NCBI GenBank assembly: GCA_047967505.1
Contig: CM106538.1
Origin: Dipteris shenzhenensis
Taxonomy: Eukaryota; Polypodiophyta; Polypodiopsida; Gleicheniales
Direction: 5' to 3' (one strand)
DNA: 64,000 nucleotides
Shown here in pieces: positions 1-11,093 of the stretch. The position numbers and the translations under genes are program-made. The notes beneath the pieces are model-generated. The model had not been told where the DNA came from. It made no database searches and worked only from the letters and a program-made list of their open reading frames with translations. Positions within the stretch are counted from its first letter, which is position 1. The number at the start of each line of letters is the position of its first letter.

Positions 1-137
1 GCAGTGCTCACCGGTATCTAATTTGTCTGCATATGTGGCTCCTGAAACAACAACAGCTGGATGGGGTTCAGGAGTTGGTGCTGTTGCTTTTGATCCATCA
101 AAAGGAGGTTCAGTCTTGGTGCTCTTGATAACGGAGG
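1..137 (+). CDS. MED16: MED16 exon (first in window, 5' end outside)
   Basis: MED16 (SFR6) is a tail-module subunit of the nuclear Mediator complex. It links activators to RNA polymerase II and in Arabidopsis acts in cold, defence and iron responses (family knowledge). Here the frame beginning at base 2 reads without stops and contains the segment SAYVAPETTTAGWGSGVGAV followed by AFDPSKGGS, which matches the conserved plant MED16 block just after the N-terminal propeller region. The exon ends after one base of a Gly codon at 137, and the intron starts with GTAGGT. The upstream end of the exon lies outside the window. No stop, frameshift or low-complexity run is present, unlike everything in the introns. 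Confidence 0.9.
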
Positions 138-580
138 GTAGGTCATTTGGTTTTTCCTTTCGTCTTTACCAAATCCTGAATTTCAGTATATTCAACCTTT
201 CCTAGTTTCACCTTAGCTATTTTTAAAAAAGCGTATAATATTTCTAACAGCATCCCAACAGCATATTTCTAAGCATGTATGCTGTTGTATCAAGAAAGGT
301 TTGCGCTCTTTTTTTGAAAAAAGTAGACTGGGCTGAAACTCTATGTTTTTTGATAAGCATCAGACAAGCCTTTGCAAATGGATTATATTTGCTTGTTGGA
401 AGAAAATCTAGTGAATGAGCAGATAGTTTGATCTTCTCATTATGTCATAACCGTCAGTTGACTTTCTGTATGTTGTGCTTGACGGTGCAATTTGCTTCGT
501 TCCGAATTTATAAAGATTTATTTTGTGCTTCTAACTGGTCCTCCAAGTATCTTATTAAAATGATTGCAAGCTGATTACAG
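138..580 (+). other. MED16 intron (443 bp), no element recognised
   Basis: T-rich, AT-rich intron with a GTAGGT donor and a TGATTACAG acceptor. I see no coding remnant or repeat. It is the only short intron in the window. Confidence 0.8.
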
Positions 581-1172
581 GCCATTATTTTTCACCGACT
601 TATCCTGATGAGAGGTCTTCCATCACGGGATTTAGAGTGCAACGCTGGGAGAGTTCACAGCAAAAAGTGGCTATACATCCACTGTTTGAACCTGCTGCCA
701 CAAGCTATTCTGGTTCATCACCTCCCACAACAACAATGTGGAAGGCCACTGCAGAGAAATTCATCCCAGCTATTAAAAGTTTCACAGGGGAAGAAACAGC
801 TGCAGGCGATTCTGGTGCTAGTAACGAATCACGTTGGCAGTTGGCAGCAGATCGACCAAGCACTGTTAGACCTCGTTCAAAGCTGACGTTTTCAGCCCAT
901 GGAGCAGAATTGTCTGCAGCTACTCCTTTTGGAGATGTTCATATTTACTGTGGTTCTAGTCTTACTCCTATGGACAGCTATTGTATTAGAATGGGCCTTT
1001 TGTGTGCTGCTCCCGCCTTTTCACCAACTGGGTGCTGTTTGAGTACAGTTTGGCATGACCGTAAGAGGGATTGCAGTGCCTTGAAAATAATTCGGGTTAA
1101 TCCACCAGCAGTTCCTGGTGTGCAAGCAACCAGCACTTCTACTACAGCTTGGGAACGTGGCTTAGCTGATAG
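581..1172 (+). CDS. MED16: MED16 exon (large central exon)
   Basis: The exon starts with two bases that complete the Gly codon left by the previous exon. It then reads 196 codons without a stop and ends two bases into an Arg codon before GTAGAC. Plant MED16 landmarks appear in order: SSITGFRVQRWESS, then a divergent linker, then LTFSAHGAELSAA, GDVHIYCGSSLTPMDSY, CAAPAFSPTGCCLSTVWHD, CSALKIIRVNPPAVP and TAWERGLAD. The family pattern is the same from SITGWRVQRWESS through to WERAIAERFWWSL. The linker (about 780-880) is poorly conserved, as in other plants. The reading frame is intact, so the gene is probably functional. The start at 581 is fixed by the acceptor TTACAG and by phase. Confidence 0.93.
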
Positions 1173-1789
1173 GTAGACTCTTCACTTGCTTTCAATATTT
1201 AGTTATAGTTACAGAAGAATACTGATAACAAATTTGGGTTCAAAGCAAAGATGTGTTAATTGGAATTGAATCTGGAATGAATGCAATGGCAATATCCCTT
1301 TAAGATTTTCCAAGGGGTTAATGATTTATCATTTCTAAACCCCTTTAAGATTGTCGAAGGGGTTTCAAAGGGTTAATAATTAGTCATTTATGAACCCCAA
1401 AGTAACAAACGTCATCATTTGAACAAACAAGCATTTGGAGCATCCTCATGGTACAAGCTTTATGAGGTCTCAGGTCAAGGAGAGCCTACATTGGCTTGGT
1501 TTAGACCTGTTCCATCTTCGTCTTCAATGCTAGGGTTGGTTGCCTTGATTTGTGCTAGAGTCTCACTGTACGTATCCTCCTCATTTTGAGCTAGCCTTCA
1601 GGGAAGCCTCCTATTCTGATCTTCAATGGCTTTGTACTCCTTAATCTCAGACTGGATGTCCGTTTTTTGCAGCCCATAGCTGAAACTAACCCCTAGGGTC
1701 GTGCTGGGGGTGGGAAGAGACCGGGGACCTGAGTGGAGAGACTGCACAAGGACTTGAGCGGGGAATTAAGCTAGGCGGAGCTCGGGAGA
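1173..1789 (+). other. Intron 5' part; weak LINE ORF1-like trace
   Basis: AT-rich intron without a gene. An imperfect hairpin with arms AACCCCTT/AAGGGGTT lies near 1340-1366, and a related copy of the same motif lies about 45 bp upstream. On the minus strand about 1720-1560 reads a short charged, coiled-coil-like stretch (IQSEIKEYKAIEDQNRRL) that may be a LINE ORF1 relic. This is too short to be sure. Confidence 0.35.
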
Positions 1790-2100
1790 AAGAAAGAAAG
1801 AAAGAAATTTTATTAGAGTCTTCGGAAGACCGATGGGTCTATGAGACTGAAAGAAAACCTGATACAAATCACAGTAAGGGTGGAGCTACTGAAGTCTGAA
1901 ATGAGCATCATCACCCGTGCTGAACCCTAAGTCTGATCATACATAATCAAATACATCTGGATGTAACCACCGTGACTCCCATGGGATGTATCCCGGCTCT
2001 AAACAATGACGGGAGGTCCCCCAGAGTGATTTGTGTCCCCCCTCGATGTCTTGTGTGTCGTGCTGCGGTCGTCGGGTTGGGGTCTGTGTCACGGGGCTAA
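1790..2100 (-). mobile_element. LINE-A 3' end (truncated copy)
   Basis: On the minus strand this segment ends in the LINE-A 3' terminus: the hairpin GTCTTCCGAAGAC (1818-1830), then CTCTAATAAAAT and a (TTTC)n tail (1790-1806). The upstream 3' UTR matches the LINE-A copies at 7250-7513 (+) and 32166-32420 (-), including the complement of ATCAAATACATCTGGATGTA and of the end of the C-terminal coding part. It is a severely 5'-truncated insertion with no intact coding sequence. Confidence 0.8.
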
Positions 2101-3600
2101 GCAGGGAAGAGGGGCTGAAAGGAGAGGCTAAGCGGGGAAGGGGGGGGGGGGGAGAGGCTCGGCCATGACCTGAGTGGGGCTGAGGGGGCAACATGAGTGA
2201 AGCAAGATGCAGCCTGCAACAGAGAAGATGTACTTGAAGAGGCGAAATCCACACATGAGGGTTTCGAAGCTGTATACTAGCAAAATTGACCCGTTCTTTG
2301 CAGTTGCAGTCTCCAAGAAGAAGCTTAGTAAATCTAGAGGCATTTGAAAGATTCTGTAGCAAAAAGGAGCGGGTGATTTCACACATAATCTGGAGCAGTT
2401 TTCATTAATTTGCAGATTTTTGCATTGTGTAAACAGCTTGGGGTTTAGATTGACCATTTATGCCAAAATCTGCTGAAGAAATGCACAGAAATGCTTTTGT
2501 ATGTCGGGATGGCTCAGATTTTACAGAAATTGCACTGCAGTGTTGAAATTTGGTGAAAATCAGGCTGGAATTGCTGATTTGGGTTTCCTTGTAGTGTTTG
2601 CTGGACAATGAAAGTTGCATAGAGCATATAATTTCTGTATTTCTGCAGGCGAAATTCATAGCATGCAATGTGCTTTTCTACCCCACTTTGCCACCCTTTG
2701 TGCTTTCATTTAGAGTGCAAATACTCGGACATCCCGTTCTCCATGACTAACAAGTTGTCTTGCACATTCCTGGAGTCCAGTCCGGGTTGCAAAACTCGGT
2801 CAAGTCTGCAGAAGTTTATAAAGTCTAATTTTGGGGTATTTGCGTTTATGCAGGGTATTGCACCTAATCTCAGCAAGAGATTGCCACCTAGTGCTGTGTG
2901 TTTAAGATTTCCAGGTTTGTGCCTTAGATTTGGAACATTATTGTGATCAAATAGTGAAATTTTAACCACACCACAAACTCAACTTGTGGAACAAAACACA
3001 GCTGCTAGAGTCAATTCGCACCTTGGAAACAAGCCTGGAACTGGCTGGAAACATCAATCGCAGTACTCTGGAGCAAATCGCAGATGGGGTTAGACCTCGT
3101 ATGGAAGCTGGAAACTTCAGACCCCCCCCCTTCCCCAAATCCCCTGGCACAATATAGATATCTTGTAGAAAGCGAATCAGGTGGGAGTAGAGTCTGGGTA
3201 CAATTCTCAATAGAATTGAGAGCATAATGGCCCTTATTTTATAGACTAGGCCAACCACCTAGAGAGCATGTGCTTTCTAAAAGTTGGGCCTGCTTTTCTT
3301 GCGTAAATTAGGTGCTTTTCTTTAGAAAGTCGAGCTTTCTCCAAAATTTTGGGCTTTTCCCCGCAAGCAAGCGCTTTTCTCCATTGCTTTTGGCTCAATT
3401 GGGCCCTACGTTAATTGGGATGCCACTTGTCCTGTGCTTTTTCCGTTGAATAATGGGGGAATTCAGCACTCTCAAAAAACCTGCCCCTTGCACAAACAAT
3501 ATCCAACAGTTTAACCTATTAGACGTTAGCCAAATGCATGCATTCTAGTTCTTGGACGAACCTTGTCCCTTGTGGGCGTCCCCACATTGTTATTTAACCA
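2101..3600 (-). other. Unassigned intron sequence with GA-rich tract and LTR-like TATA region
   Basis: A purine-rich tract with a G13 run lies at 2100-2180. From 2200 to 3120 I recognise no protein. The segment 3120-3260, read on the minus strand, has a TATA-like CTATAAAATAAG and resembles 60290-60500 in order (TATA box, then a T-rich leader). It could be a decayed LTR. The following 3260-3480 holds repeated GCTTTTC words. No terminal repeats or TSD were found, so the class stays open. Confidence 0.3.
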
Positions 3601-3624
3601 ATGCAACACAAAGGAAAATAGAAC

Positions 3625-6600
3625 TTGTAGGTTGTTGACCGGCATCGTCGGGCTCCCACCCGTACCCCCTAGGGGGACGGGGCCTATGAGACTCAGGTTT
3701 CCGAAACCCTAGATTGCACCATTTGGAACTGTAATGGTACCTTATGGTCAGACCTAGTGAACTTCTCGGAGTCTTATACAGGACGAGACATAGTCTTTTA
3801 CACGGAGACACACCAGAGCCCAGAGCGTCCACTACCGATAGTCAGTGACTACACATGGGAGTCAGCCTTCAGGGATGAGACGAGGGATACAGGAGGAGTT
3901 CGAGGATGAGGCGAGGTCGCAGTATTGTATAGGTCTTCCCTCGCTGGAGCCATCTCCATTGAGAGGAAGGACGCACACTCCCGATTTATGTGGATCCGGA
4001 TCCGACGCACAAACACCCGTGACCTTTTCATAGCAATATGCTACTTCCCACTTTGCCAAAGTGGCACGAGAGGAGGGTGAGACATCGCCATATGCACCCT
4101 TACATCAGGATATCCTAGACATTTCAGCCCACGGGGAAGTTCTCCTTGTTGGGGACTTTAACGCCAGGACAAGCACGTGCCAGGCACCACTCTTGGACTT
4201 CCGAGACGACTCTATCATGCTACCAGACATGGACCTAGACGGAGCAGGTATGACCATGACCTCATCGGACCGACACGGGCCTGTTACACCATATGGACAC
4301 GCGCTCCTTGATCTGGGCAGGAGGATGCATGATCTCATCATCTACAATGGGCTTGACCTATGGCCCTCCTCAGGTGGCTTTACTTGCTTCCCACACGGGG
4401 GGGGGCACTAGTGTAGTAGATTACATCATGGGATCCCCTACCTTCACTTCATGTATCACCAACTTCACCGTAGCATCACTCCCTCTAGGAGCTGATCACA
4501 CATACCTATTCTTCACTATTGCCACCCCACGCTTAGCCACACCACACACACCATAGGAAGCACGACACCTACCACTACATACACTTTGATCACAGCCTCT
4601 CACTGGCCTACTCTGGACGCCTAAACAGACTCCTAACCTACATTGATCACATACCACTCATAGAGGACCGTGCTGCCCTGATTAGTCGCACACTCCACGA
4701 GGCTGTCCTCCAAATCTTTCCCCACACCACACGGTCCACTAGACCACCACCTCTTGGTTCTGTACCTTGCAACAATTGGTACGATGCGGAGTGCAAGGCT
4801 TATCGCCGACAGCTCCGACTTGAAACCAAATGTCACGTCTCGAACACACCAGAGACGGTACACAAGTACCGACGTCTCGTACGTCGGAAGAAGCAGGAAT
4901 TTCTTCGTCGAAATGAGGAGCTGTTGCACATCTTGTACAGCAACAACTCTAAGGATTTTTGGCAGAGATTCCTTGAGCGTAGGTCTCCATCACCCCTCAG
5001 CGACACGAGAGTCTAGCACACATATGCACACCATCTTTATGATGTTCCACACCAGCCTACTCCAGATCTCATACACACACTTCGTCCCACCACTTGCTCG
5101 TTGCTCACCAGAGGGGGAGTTAAGGACGCAACATTGAAACTGCACAATGGCCGAGCTAAGGATCACGAGGGGCTATGCACTGAGTTTATCGCATATGGGA
5201 TCGACATGTTAGCCCTGATTCTAGCAAAGCTATTCAATGACACTGTTTGCCTTGGCTTCCTCCGCACGTGGATACTCAACACCATCACCCCCATCCACAA
5301 GGCAGGGGATCCCATGGACCCGAGTAACTACAGGACTATCATGATTGGACATGTGATGTCCAAGATCTATACAGCTGTATTGGATGCGTCGGTCAGCCTG
5401 TTCGCAGGGATGAGAGGGCTCAGAGCAGAGGGTCAGGCCGGTTTAATGCGAGACCATGGGACTATGGATCACATACTCACACTCAGGAGTGTCATTGAGG
5501 AGGCCAAATCACGGAAGGAGAGGGTATATTGCTGCTTTGTGGATTTCCGCAAAGCCTTTGACACAGTACCTCGAGCTCGTCTCATCACACACCTACAGAC
5601 ACTAGGATTTGATCAGGAGATCATCTGGGCAGTCATGGCGCTATATGAGAGTGTCTCAGGTCGAGTTCGTACATGCGCAGGTTGGACCGATGAGATCTTG
5701 AGTACCATAGGAGTCAAATAGGGTTGTCCCTTATCACCGACCCTGTTTGGCCTCTACATCGATGAGCTTGAGACTTTCATGGGGGCTTTCAGAGGGACCG
5801 GTTGCTCACTTGTGGGGATCATCATCAGGATTCTTCTTTATGCAGATGACGTGGCACTCTTGTCGCCTACACCCGAGGGGCTCCAGTGACACCTGGATGC
5901 ACTGCAGGCTTTTTGTTTATCCCATGATTTGGAGGTCAACCTTGGCAAGACCAAGGTCATGATCTTTAACACCTCTCGAGCAAACATGCAACGGAAGCAG
6001 TTTACTTTTACTTTCGGTGGGTCACCAGTTGAGATCGTATCCTCATACACTTACTTAGGGGTCATCTTCTTCGGCCCGATCTTCACGATCAGACTAGCGA
6101 TGCAGGCCAGACTGAGGAGGGGATACGCCTCACTAGCTCGGCTAGATAGACAATGCTTCCACTCCCTTTTCCAGGACCCTCGAACCAAGGCTCTTCTCTT
6201 CGACTCCTTGGTCCGACCAGCCGGTATGTATGGCCGCCCTTGTTGGGGGCTTGACATGTTAGAGATAGAGTGGACACGCGTGGAGCGCCTGCAAATCCTC
6301 ATGCTCACACGGATGATCGGGGGGAAACCGTCTATACCACATCACATCATTCAGGCCGAGTTTGGTGCTTCTCCACTCCATCTAGATGCAGCCTTTCAGA
6401 CCATTATATATCTACACCGGGTTAGATCATATGGGGACTGCGCATTAGGGAGACAGAGGTTGCCATGGTTGGCTCTCGATTCCTCCATGAGGTTGGCAGC
6501 AGAGGGAGACGAGCGATGCTGGTATGCACGGACTCACAGATGGTTTGTGAGACTAGGGTTCCACATCGATAGGATACCTCCTTTTCAGTATAGTTTAGAT

Positions 6601-7513
6601 TACTGTCTTCATATTTCGGAGGAGGTTTTCATCACACCACCGGGGTACACTGAGCTTCATATGCCTCACTCACTACGGATCTCCATCGGACAGTTTCGGG
6701 TATCATCACACCGCCTCCGCATAGAGAGCAGCACAGCAGAGGGGATTCCTAGGGAGCATCTCTTATGCATATTGTGCGACTGTCGAGAGGTCAAGTCGGA
6801 GGAGCATTTTATTTTCAGGTGCCCAGTGTACTACGAGCTCCGAGGTCGCTACCACTGCTTCTTCAGAGACAGCTCTGGGCTCCTTCCCAGATTCCTCGCC
6901 TACCCAGATCAGAGATGCCTCACGGCCTTCATTCATGAGGGGGTCTGACACAGAGAGTACTTACTTAGGCGACGGGGCTTGGCCACATCATCAGACACCT
7001 CTCAGAGCAGGATCATAGAGTTCTTCCCATCGAGTGACATTGATCGTCCAGTCTCTAGCTGCAGACGTGACAGAGACCCCGACCCGACGACCGTAGCACG
7101 ACACACGAGACATCAAGGGGACACACAAATCACTCTGGGGGACCTCCCGTCATTGTTTAGACTCGGGATACGTCCCACGGGAGTCACGGTGGCTTTGGTC
7201 TTGCGTTGAGGCTCGTCTAGGAGACCAAGACGTACAACACCCCTTGACGGGCACCAGCGTCCCATCATTGGCTATGCACCAGCTAGGGCGACATGACATA
7301 TGGAGGATTCCGCTCCGCTCCAGGTCCTTTTCTTTTCATTGTTACATCCAGATGTATTTGATTTGATTATGTATGATTAGACTTAGGATTCAGCATGGGT
7401 GATGATGCTCGTTTCAGTAGCTCCATCCTTATTGTGATTTGTATCAGGTTTTCTTTCAGTCTCATAGACCCATCGGTCTTCCAAAGACTCTAATAAAATT
7501 TCTCTCTTTCTTT
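3625..7513 (+). mobile_element. LINE-A copy, 5'-truncated (lacks ORF1)
   Basis: Non-LTR retrotransposon on the + strand. Homology to the minus copy at 32161-37080 begins close to the ORF1/ORF2 junction near 3625, so ORF1 is missing. It runs through endonuclease, reverse transcriptase, the C-terminal Cys/His domain and the 3' UTR. It ends with the hairpin GTCTTCCAAAGAC (7476-7488), CTAATAAAA and a CT-rich tail to 7513. The reading frame is broken by stops and frameshifts, one of them at a G9-10 run near 4396, so the copy is dead. It lies in the same orientation as MED16. No clear target-site duplication was found. Confidence 0.88.
3716..7210 (+). pseudogene. LINE-A ORF2 (endonuclease-reverse transcriptase), decayed
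   Basis: Domains in order are as follows. An AP-type endonuclease spans about 3720-4560 (IVFYTETHQSPE, YTWESAFRDE, LFIAICYFP, VLLVGDFNART). A linker with NNWYDAECKAYRRQLR lies around 4777. Reverse transcriptase spans about 5110-5970 (TPIHKAGDPMDPSNYR, CFVDFRKAFDTVPRARL, GCPLSPTLFGLYIDE and catalytic YADD at 5839-5850). A thumb/connection follows with LEVNLGKTKVMIFNTS and YTYLGVIF. A C-terminal Cys/His motif, CILCDCREVKSEEHFIFRCP, lies at about 6763-6822. Beyond a TGA at 6946 the same frame continues to a motif QSRIIEFF (7003-7026) and a final block ending ALVLR. Stops also interrupt at 5719 and 5887. The enzyme would nick DNA and copy its RNA at the nick. This copy cannot. Confidence 0.88.
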
Positions 7514-7904
7514 CTAGTTAATCGAGGTCAACTTTCTTTGATTGAAGTAAATCTCAAAGATTTCTCTTTATTTCTTGGGAGAAGCTACAAACTTGTGACA
7601 ACTATTGGTAAGGAAACCGCTTGAGTGACCGAGGCGAGACTTGTCGTACGCGTTAGGGTTGCAGAGAGAATCACTTGATGGTTAAACAAAGTATGCTGAT
7701 AGTCTCTTGCAAACATTTAGAATGTTGGATTGCTTGAATAGCAAGCTAAGTAAGAATGACGCTATTGGAAAGTTCAATGGTGGTCTCTTATACAAATTTG
7801 ATGGGCAGCCTTATCTTTAATGTTAACCAGCTCGGACAATTCCTATTGTACAAATTGTCTAGCTAGTTTATGCACAGCCTGATGCTCACACAATCAAATG
7901 TAGC
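7514..7904 (+). other. Intron sequence, nothing recognised
   Basis: About 390 bp of AT-rich DNA between the LINE-A tail and a Copia fragment. I see no motif or repeat. Confidence 0.6.
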
Positions 7905-8200
7905 TAATGCAGTTTCTTTTGCATTATGCTAGAGTGCCTTTGGGATTCATAGGTTCACAGATTAATAGGAGATATAGATGCCCATGCGTGGCCAATCTTC
8001 ATCATTTGGCATGGCATGCGTTTCATGGGTTAGTAAGAGACACTCATGGATCTCTCTTTCATCCAAAGAAGCTGAATATAAAGCTGCATATGGAGCCACT
8101 ATGGAATGCATGTGGTTAAGGACATTAATGTAGAAGGTTTGGATGGCATTCGTTTCATGGCTTAGTAAGAGACACTTATGGATCTCTTTTTCATCCAACC
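7905..8200 (+). pseudogene. Copia RNase H fragment with partial duplication
   Basis: One + frame reads VSWVSKRHSWISLSSKEAEY followed by KAAYGATMECMWLR (about 8015-8125). This is the Ty1/copia RNase H signature ending in SS(K/T)EAEY and WLR. Upstream, GDIDAH (about 7970) fits the preceding D-T-R block. The stretch 8145-8205 repeats the DNA of the VSWVSKRH part with about 10% differences, so the fragment carries a short direct duplication. No LTRs are seen nearby. It is a stray internal piece. Confidence 0.75.
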
Positions 8201-8242
8201 GGAGAGCAAGCTCAAATGCGGGACTACATCATGCTATGCATG

Positions 8243-8740
8243 AGGGGGGGGGGGGAAACAGCTCAAAAGCAACTAATAAAAAACCAAGGCGGAGGCTGAA
8301 AATGCCATCTCAACCTTAAGGGAGACTCAGAGAAGAAAGGAGATCCTCTCCAAACTCTGAGAAAAGCAAGTCTCTTGGCAGTGGCTGCTCTGGAGGATCC
8401 CTGCATGCTCGACCAGATGGGCATCAGAGTCTGTACTGTGCCGGTCCAAATACTACCCATAGCCTGGTAAGGGTGAACCTGGGTACCCTCCATCGATTGT
8501 GTACACCTGGCTCTCCAAATATGCCAAGCTGTAATGCTAGCTAGAATCTCCCATGATGTGTCTACTGAGGCATGAGCAGCTCTGAAAGGAGTGAAGGGAA
8601 CATCCTAGAGGGAACAAGACTCCACTGAGTGTCACGCTGGATTTGGATCATGTCCCTCGAAGAACACTTGAGGACCATTAAGAGATACTAGGTCATATAG
8701 AAAGGTGCTGTATGAAAGATAATGTAAATCCTAGCAACAC
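8243..8740 (-). mobile_element. LINE-C 3' region (truncated)
   Basis: Minus-strand DNA closely matching 48430-48970, the 3' end of the full-length LINE-C copy: the zf-RVT tail, the ACCAAGGCNGAGGCTGAAAATGCC block and downstream sequence. The 3' end lies next to a G13 run at 8247. Coding frames are broken. On its 5' side it runs directly into a GA-rich LINE-C 5' UTR (next entry), so the copy seems to have lost ORF1 and most of ORF2. Confidence 0.75.
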
Positions 8741-8746
8741 CTTTTT

Positions 8747-8782
<36 letters not shown>

Positions 8783-8975
8783 AGAGGTAGGGAAGGGGGA
8801 GGTGAGAGGGAGGTAAGTAGGTAGAGGGGGAGAGGAGGTGGGGAGGGAGAGGTTGAGAGGGGGAGGCGGGGAATGGAGGCGGTGGAGGGGCTCTGAGGGC
8901 TGAGAGAGTGAGGGAAGGGCTGAGGGGGAGGGGCTGAAGGGAGAGGGCAGCTAGAGGGGGAGGAGCAGCAGCTGC
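8741..8975 (-). mobile_element. LINE-C 5' UTR-like pyrimidine-rich block (GA on + strand)
   Basis: An (AG)n run, a G-run and GGGGAGG-rich DNA end in GAGGGCAGCTAGAGGGGGAG and GAGCAGCAGCTGCTT. The same terminal words occur at 41080-41113 and, in part, at 55590-55632, each at the outer edge of a minus-strand LINE-C 5' region. On the element's sense strand the block is C/T-rich. Confidence 0.6.
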
Positions 8976-11013
8976 TTCATTTGGTATGGGTTTCTATGTC
9001 CACATGGGATGAATTCGTGCACTTATGTACTCTTGAGACATTGCCTTGAGTACTTGAGCCCTACCATTGAGAGGAAAAATGAAGGGCACGATGCATGGTA
9101 ATGTGGTTAGTGAACTATGTTTTGGCCATTCAAAGCAATTTGAAGCCTTTTGGGAACACTTCATACGTTACTTGTAAAAAATCCCTAAAAACTTACTTAA
9201 TACCACTGCAACTCCTTTCGCCTAGCGTTCCACGACTCCTTTGATGCCTCACCTGTCTGAGCCCCTCTTGAGTCTCTGCCCTCTCTCTAACTCCCTACCT
9301 TGTCTTAGCCCTCTCTTAGCGCCCCTTGCCCTCCTAGCCCTCTCTCAACCCCTTGCTCTCTCTCAATTCTCCTTAACCCTCTGTTAGCCTTTTATGGATT
9401 GTGTGGAGGCAATGGACCAAAAAAACGAAGCAAGAGAGCCAAAAACGATCTGTAGGCTGTTATTGCAGCAGCACTTAAGTGCAAGTGAAAGTAGAACTGA
9501 AGTGATGGGACGTCACTTTGAGACTAACCCTAAAACCCTAGGCCGATCAACCCATTGGGCAAGATTAAGTTATAAGGGTTGACTTCATCCAATGAACTAA
9601 TGGTGCTAGTGTGCTAGCACATTAACTAACACTAGCTTACAAGGCCATACCAGGGGCTAACCTATCACCCTTGCCCTTTCTCAGCCTTATCTCATTCTCT
9701 TACAGCCCCCTCTTTATTCTCACATCCCTCCCACTCAGCCCTGTCTCATTTCCTTTTCCTCCTCTTTCTTAATCTTCTATCTCCCAAACCCTTATAGGCT
9801 CCTCTATCCTCTCAAACCCCATCTTAGGCTTATAAGTTCGTAGCCCACTTTCTCTATTTCAGTCTATGGTCCACTTGTTTCAAAATTCACCATGCCCAGA
9901 CCACCATGACTTTTTATGGTGGCATGTGGATATTTTAGGCCATCTATGTGTTTCCTATACTTCTCTACATGGAAATTGGAATGTCAGTATTTTCCCTCCC
10001 CCCTCCCCCTCCCCCATTTTTAAAGGGACAAAGAAAATGTAACCAATCTAATGCACATATTAAAATACAAAAAATGAAGTTGTTTCGAAGCTTACACCTA
10101 AGCGCCTCAAATGCTGTGCATCTAAAGACTTGTGCAACCATAGCCCATTCATCGTGAAACATACTCTTGTGTCTTGCATCTCCACTCTCTTGCTCCTCTA
10201 GTGCACTTTTAAATCTGACGTTTTCATTGTACATATTGTCAATGAATATGTTTCTCAGCTCATACCACTCAGCTTAATATATAATGGCTAGCCTGCAATC
10301 TTTGCTAGCTTGATAATGACACTTCTGTGCCCTTTGTAAGACCTTGTGCCGTTGAGGTCTTTATCTCTTATAGGTCCATCCACTTCTTGACCCTAGTTCA
10401 TTTTGATCTCGGGGTAACCTTGTTAAAGTCTTCGAAAAACTTAGGACTTGCCATATGACAAGTACCCCACCAAATCACGAGTTGATTTATAGATCATACA
10501 CCTAGTATGATAAAAAAACGTTTCCAAGTCATTTTGTTACTCAAGGGTGTCTACATGTGTGCGTACAATGCTTGTATCACACTTACTCCAAGAATATTTC
10601 TACATCTCTAAACTTGTGAGCATTTCTAAACGTTTTGCATTATTCTTTATATCATTCGTTTTTTTTTTTGGGGGGGGGGTTCAAAAGGAGCAACAAATGA
10701 CCTTCGAGTTGATAGAATAAACCATCTATCTATTTATTCTTTTTGGCTGCTTCTGCATACACTTACACGAATTCATGACCACTCAAAAATAATTGAATGA
10801 GTAAAGGTTTTTGGGCACAACTTTGTGGTTGATGTTGACTCTATTTGCGCTGTTTGTTATTGAGCATTATTTGTGATCTGATTAGAGTTATTGAGCATTA
10901 TTTGTGATCTAATTAGAGTGTCCATGTCCTTTTGAGATTATCTTGGAAGATCTTTTATGGGGGGAGATGTGCTGCTAATTATGGGCTCTTTTGTTGTGTT
11001 GATGTTGTCCTAG
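8976..11013 (+). other. Intron sequence with CT-rich stretches, no gene
   Basis: No coding remnant was recognised. Pyrimidine-rich stretches at 9240-9390 and 9640-9850 repeat words like AGCCCTCTCTCAACCCCTTG. A T11G10 homopolymer pair lies at about 10660-10680. A 27-30 bp direct duplication (TTGAGCATTATTTGTGATCT followed by (G/A)ATTAGAGT) lies at about 10858-10917. The acceptor at the end is GTTGTCCTAG. Confidence 0.6.
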
Positions 11014-11093
11014 GTTTTGGTGGAGCCTAATTTCAGAGGTGGACTGGTGGGATTCAATTGGTTGTACTCAAAGTGCAGTTGAAGATGGCCTTG
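11014..11093 (+). CDS. MED16: MED16 exon (80 bp)
   Basis: The first base completes the Arg codon of the previous exon. Then 26 codons read FWWSLISEVDWWDSIGCTQS and AVEDGL, the strongly conserved FWWSLL(V/I)..VDWWDAVGCTQSAAEDG block of plant MED16. It ends one base into a Val codon before GTGAGC. The acceptor is TTGTCCTAG. It is separated by about 9.8 kb from the previous exon and 17.0 kb from the next, yet phase and length agree with the family without gaps. Confidence 0.95.
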
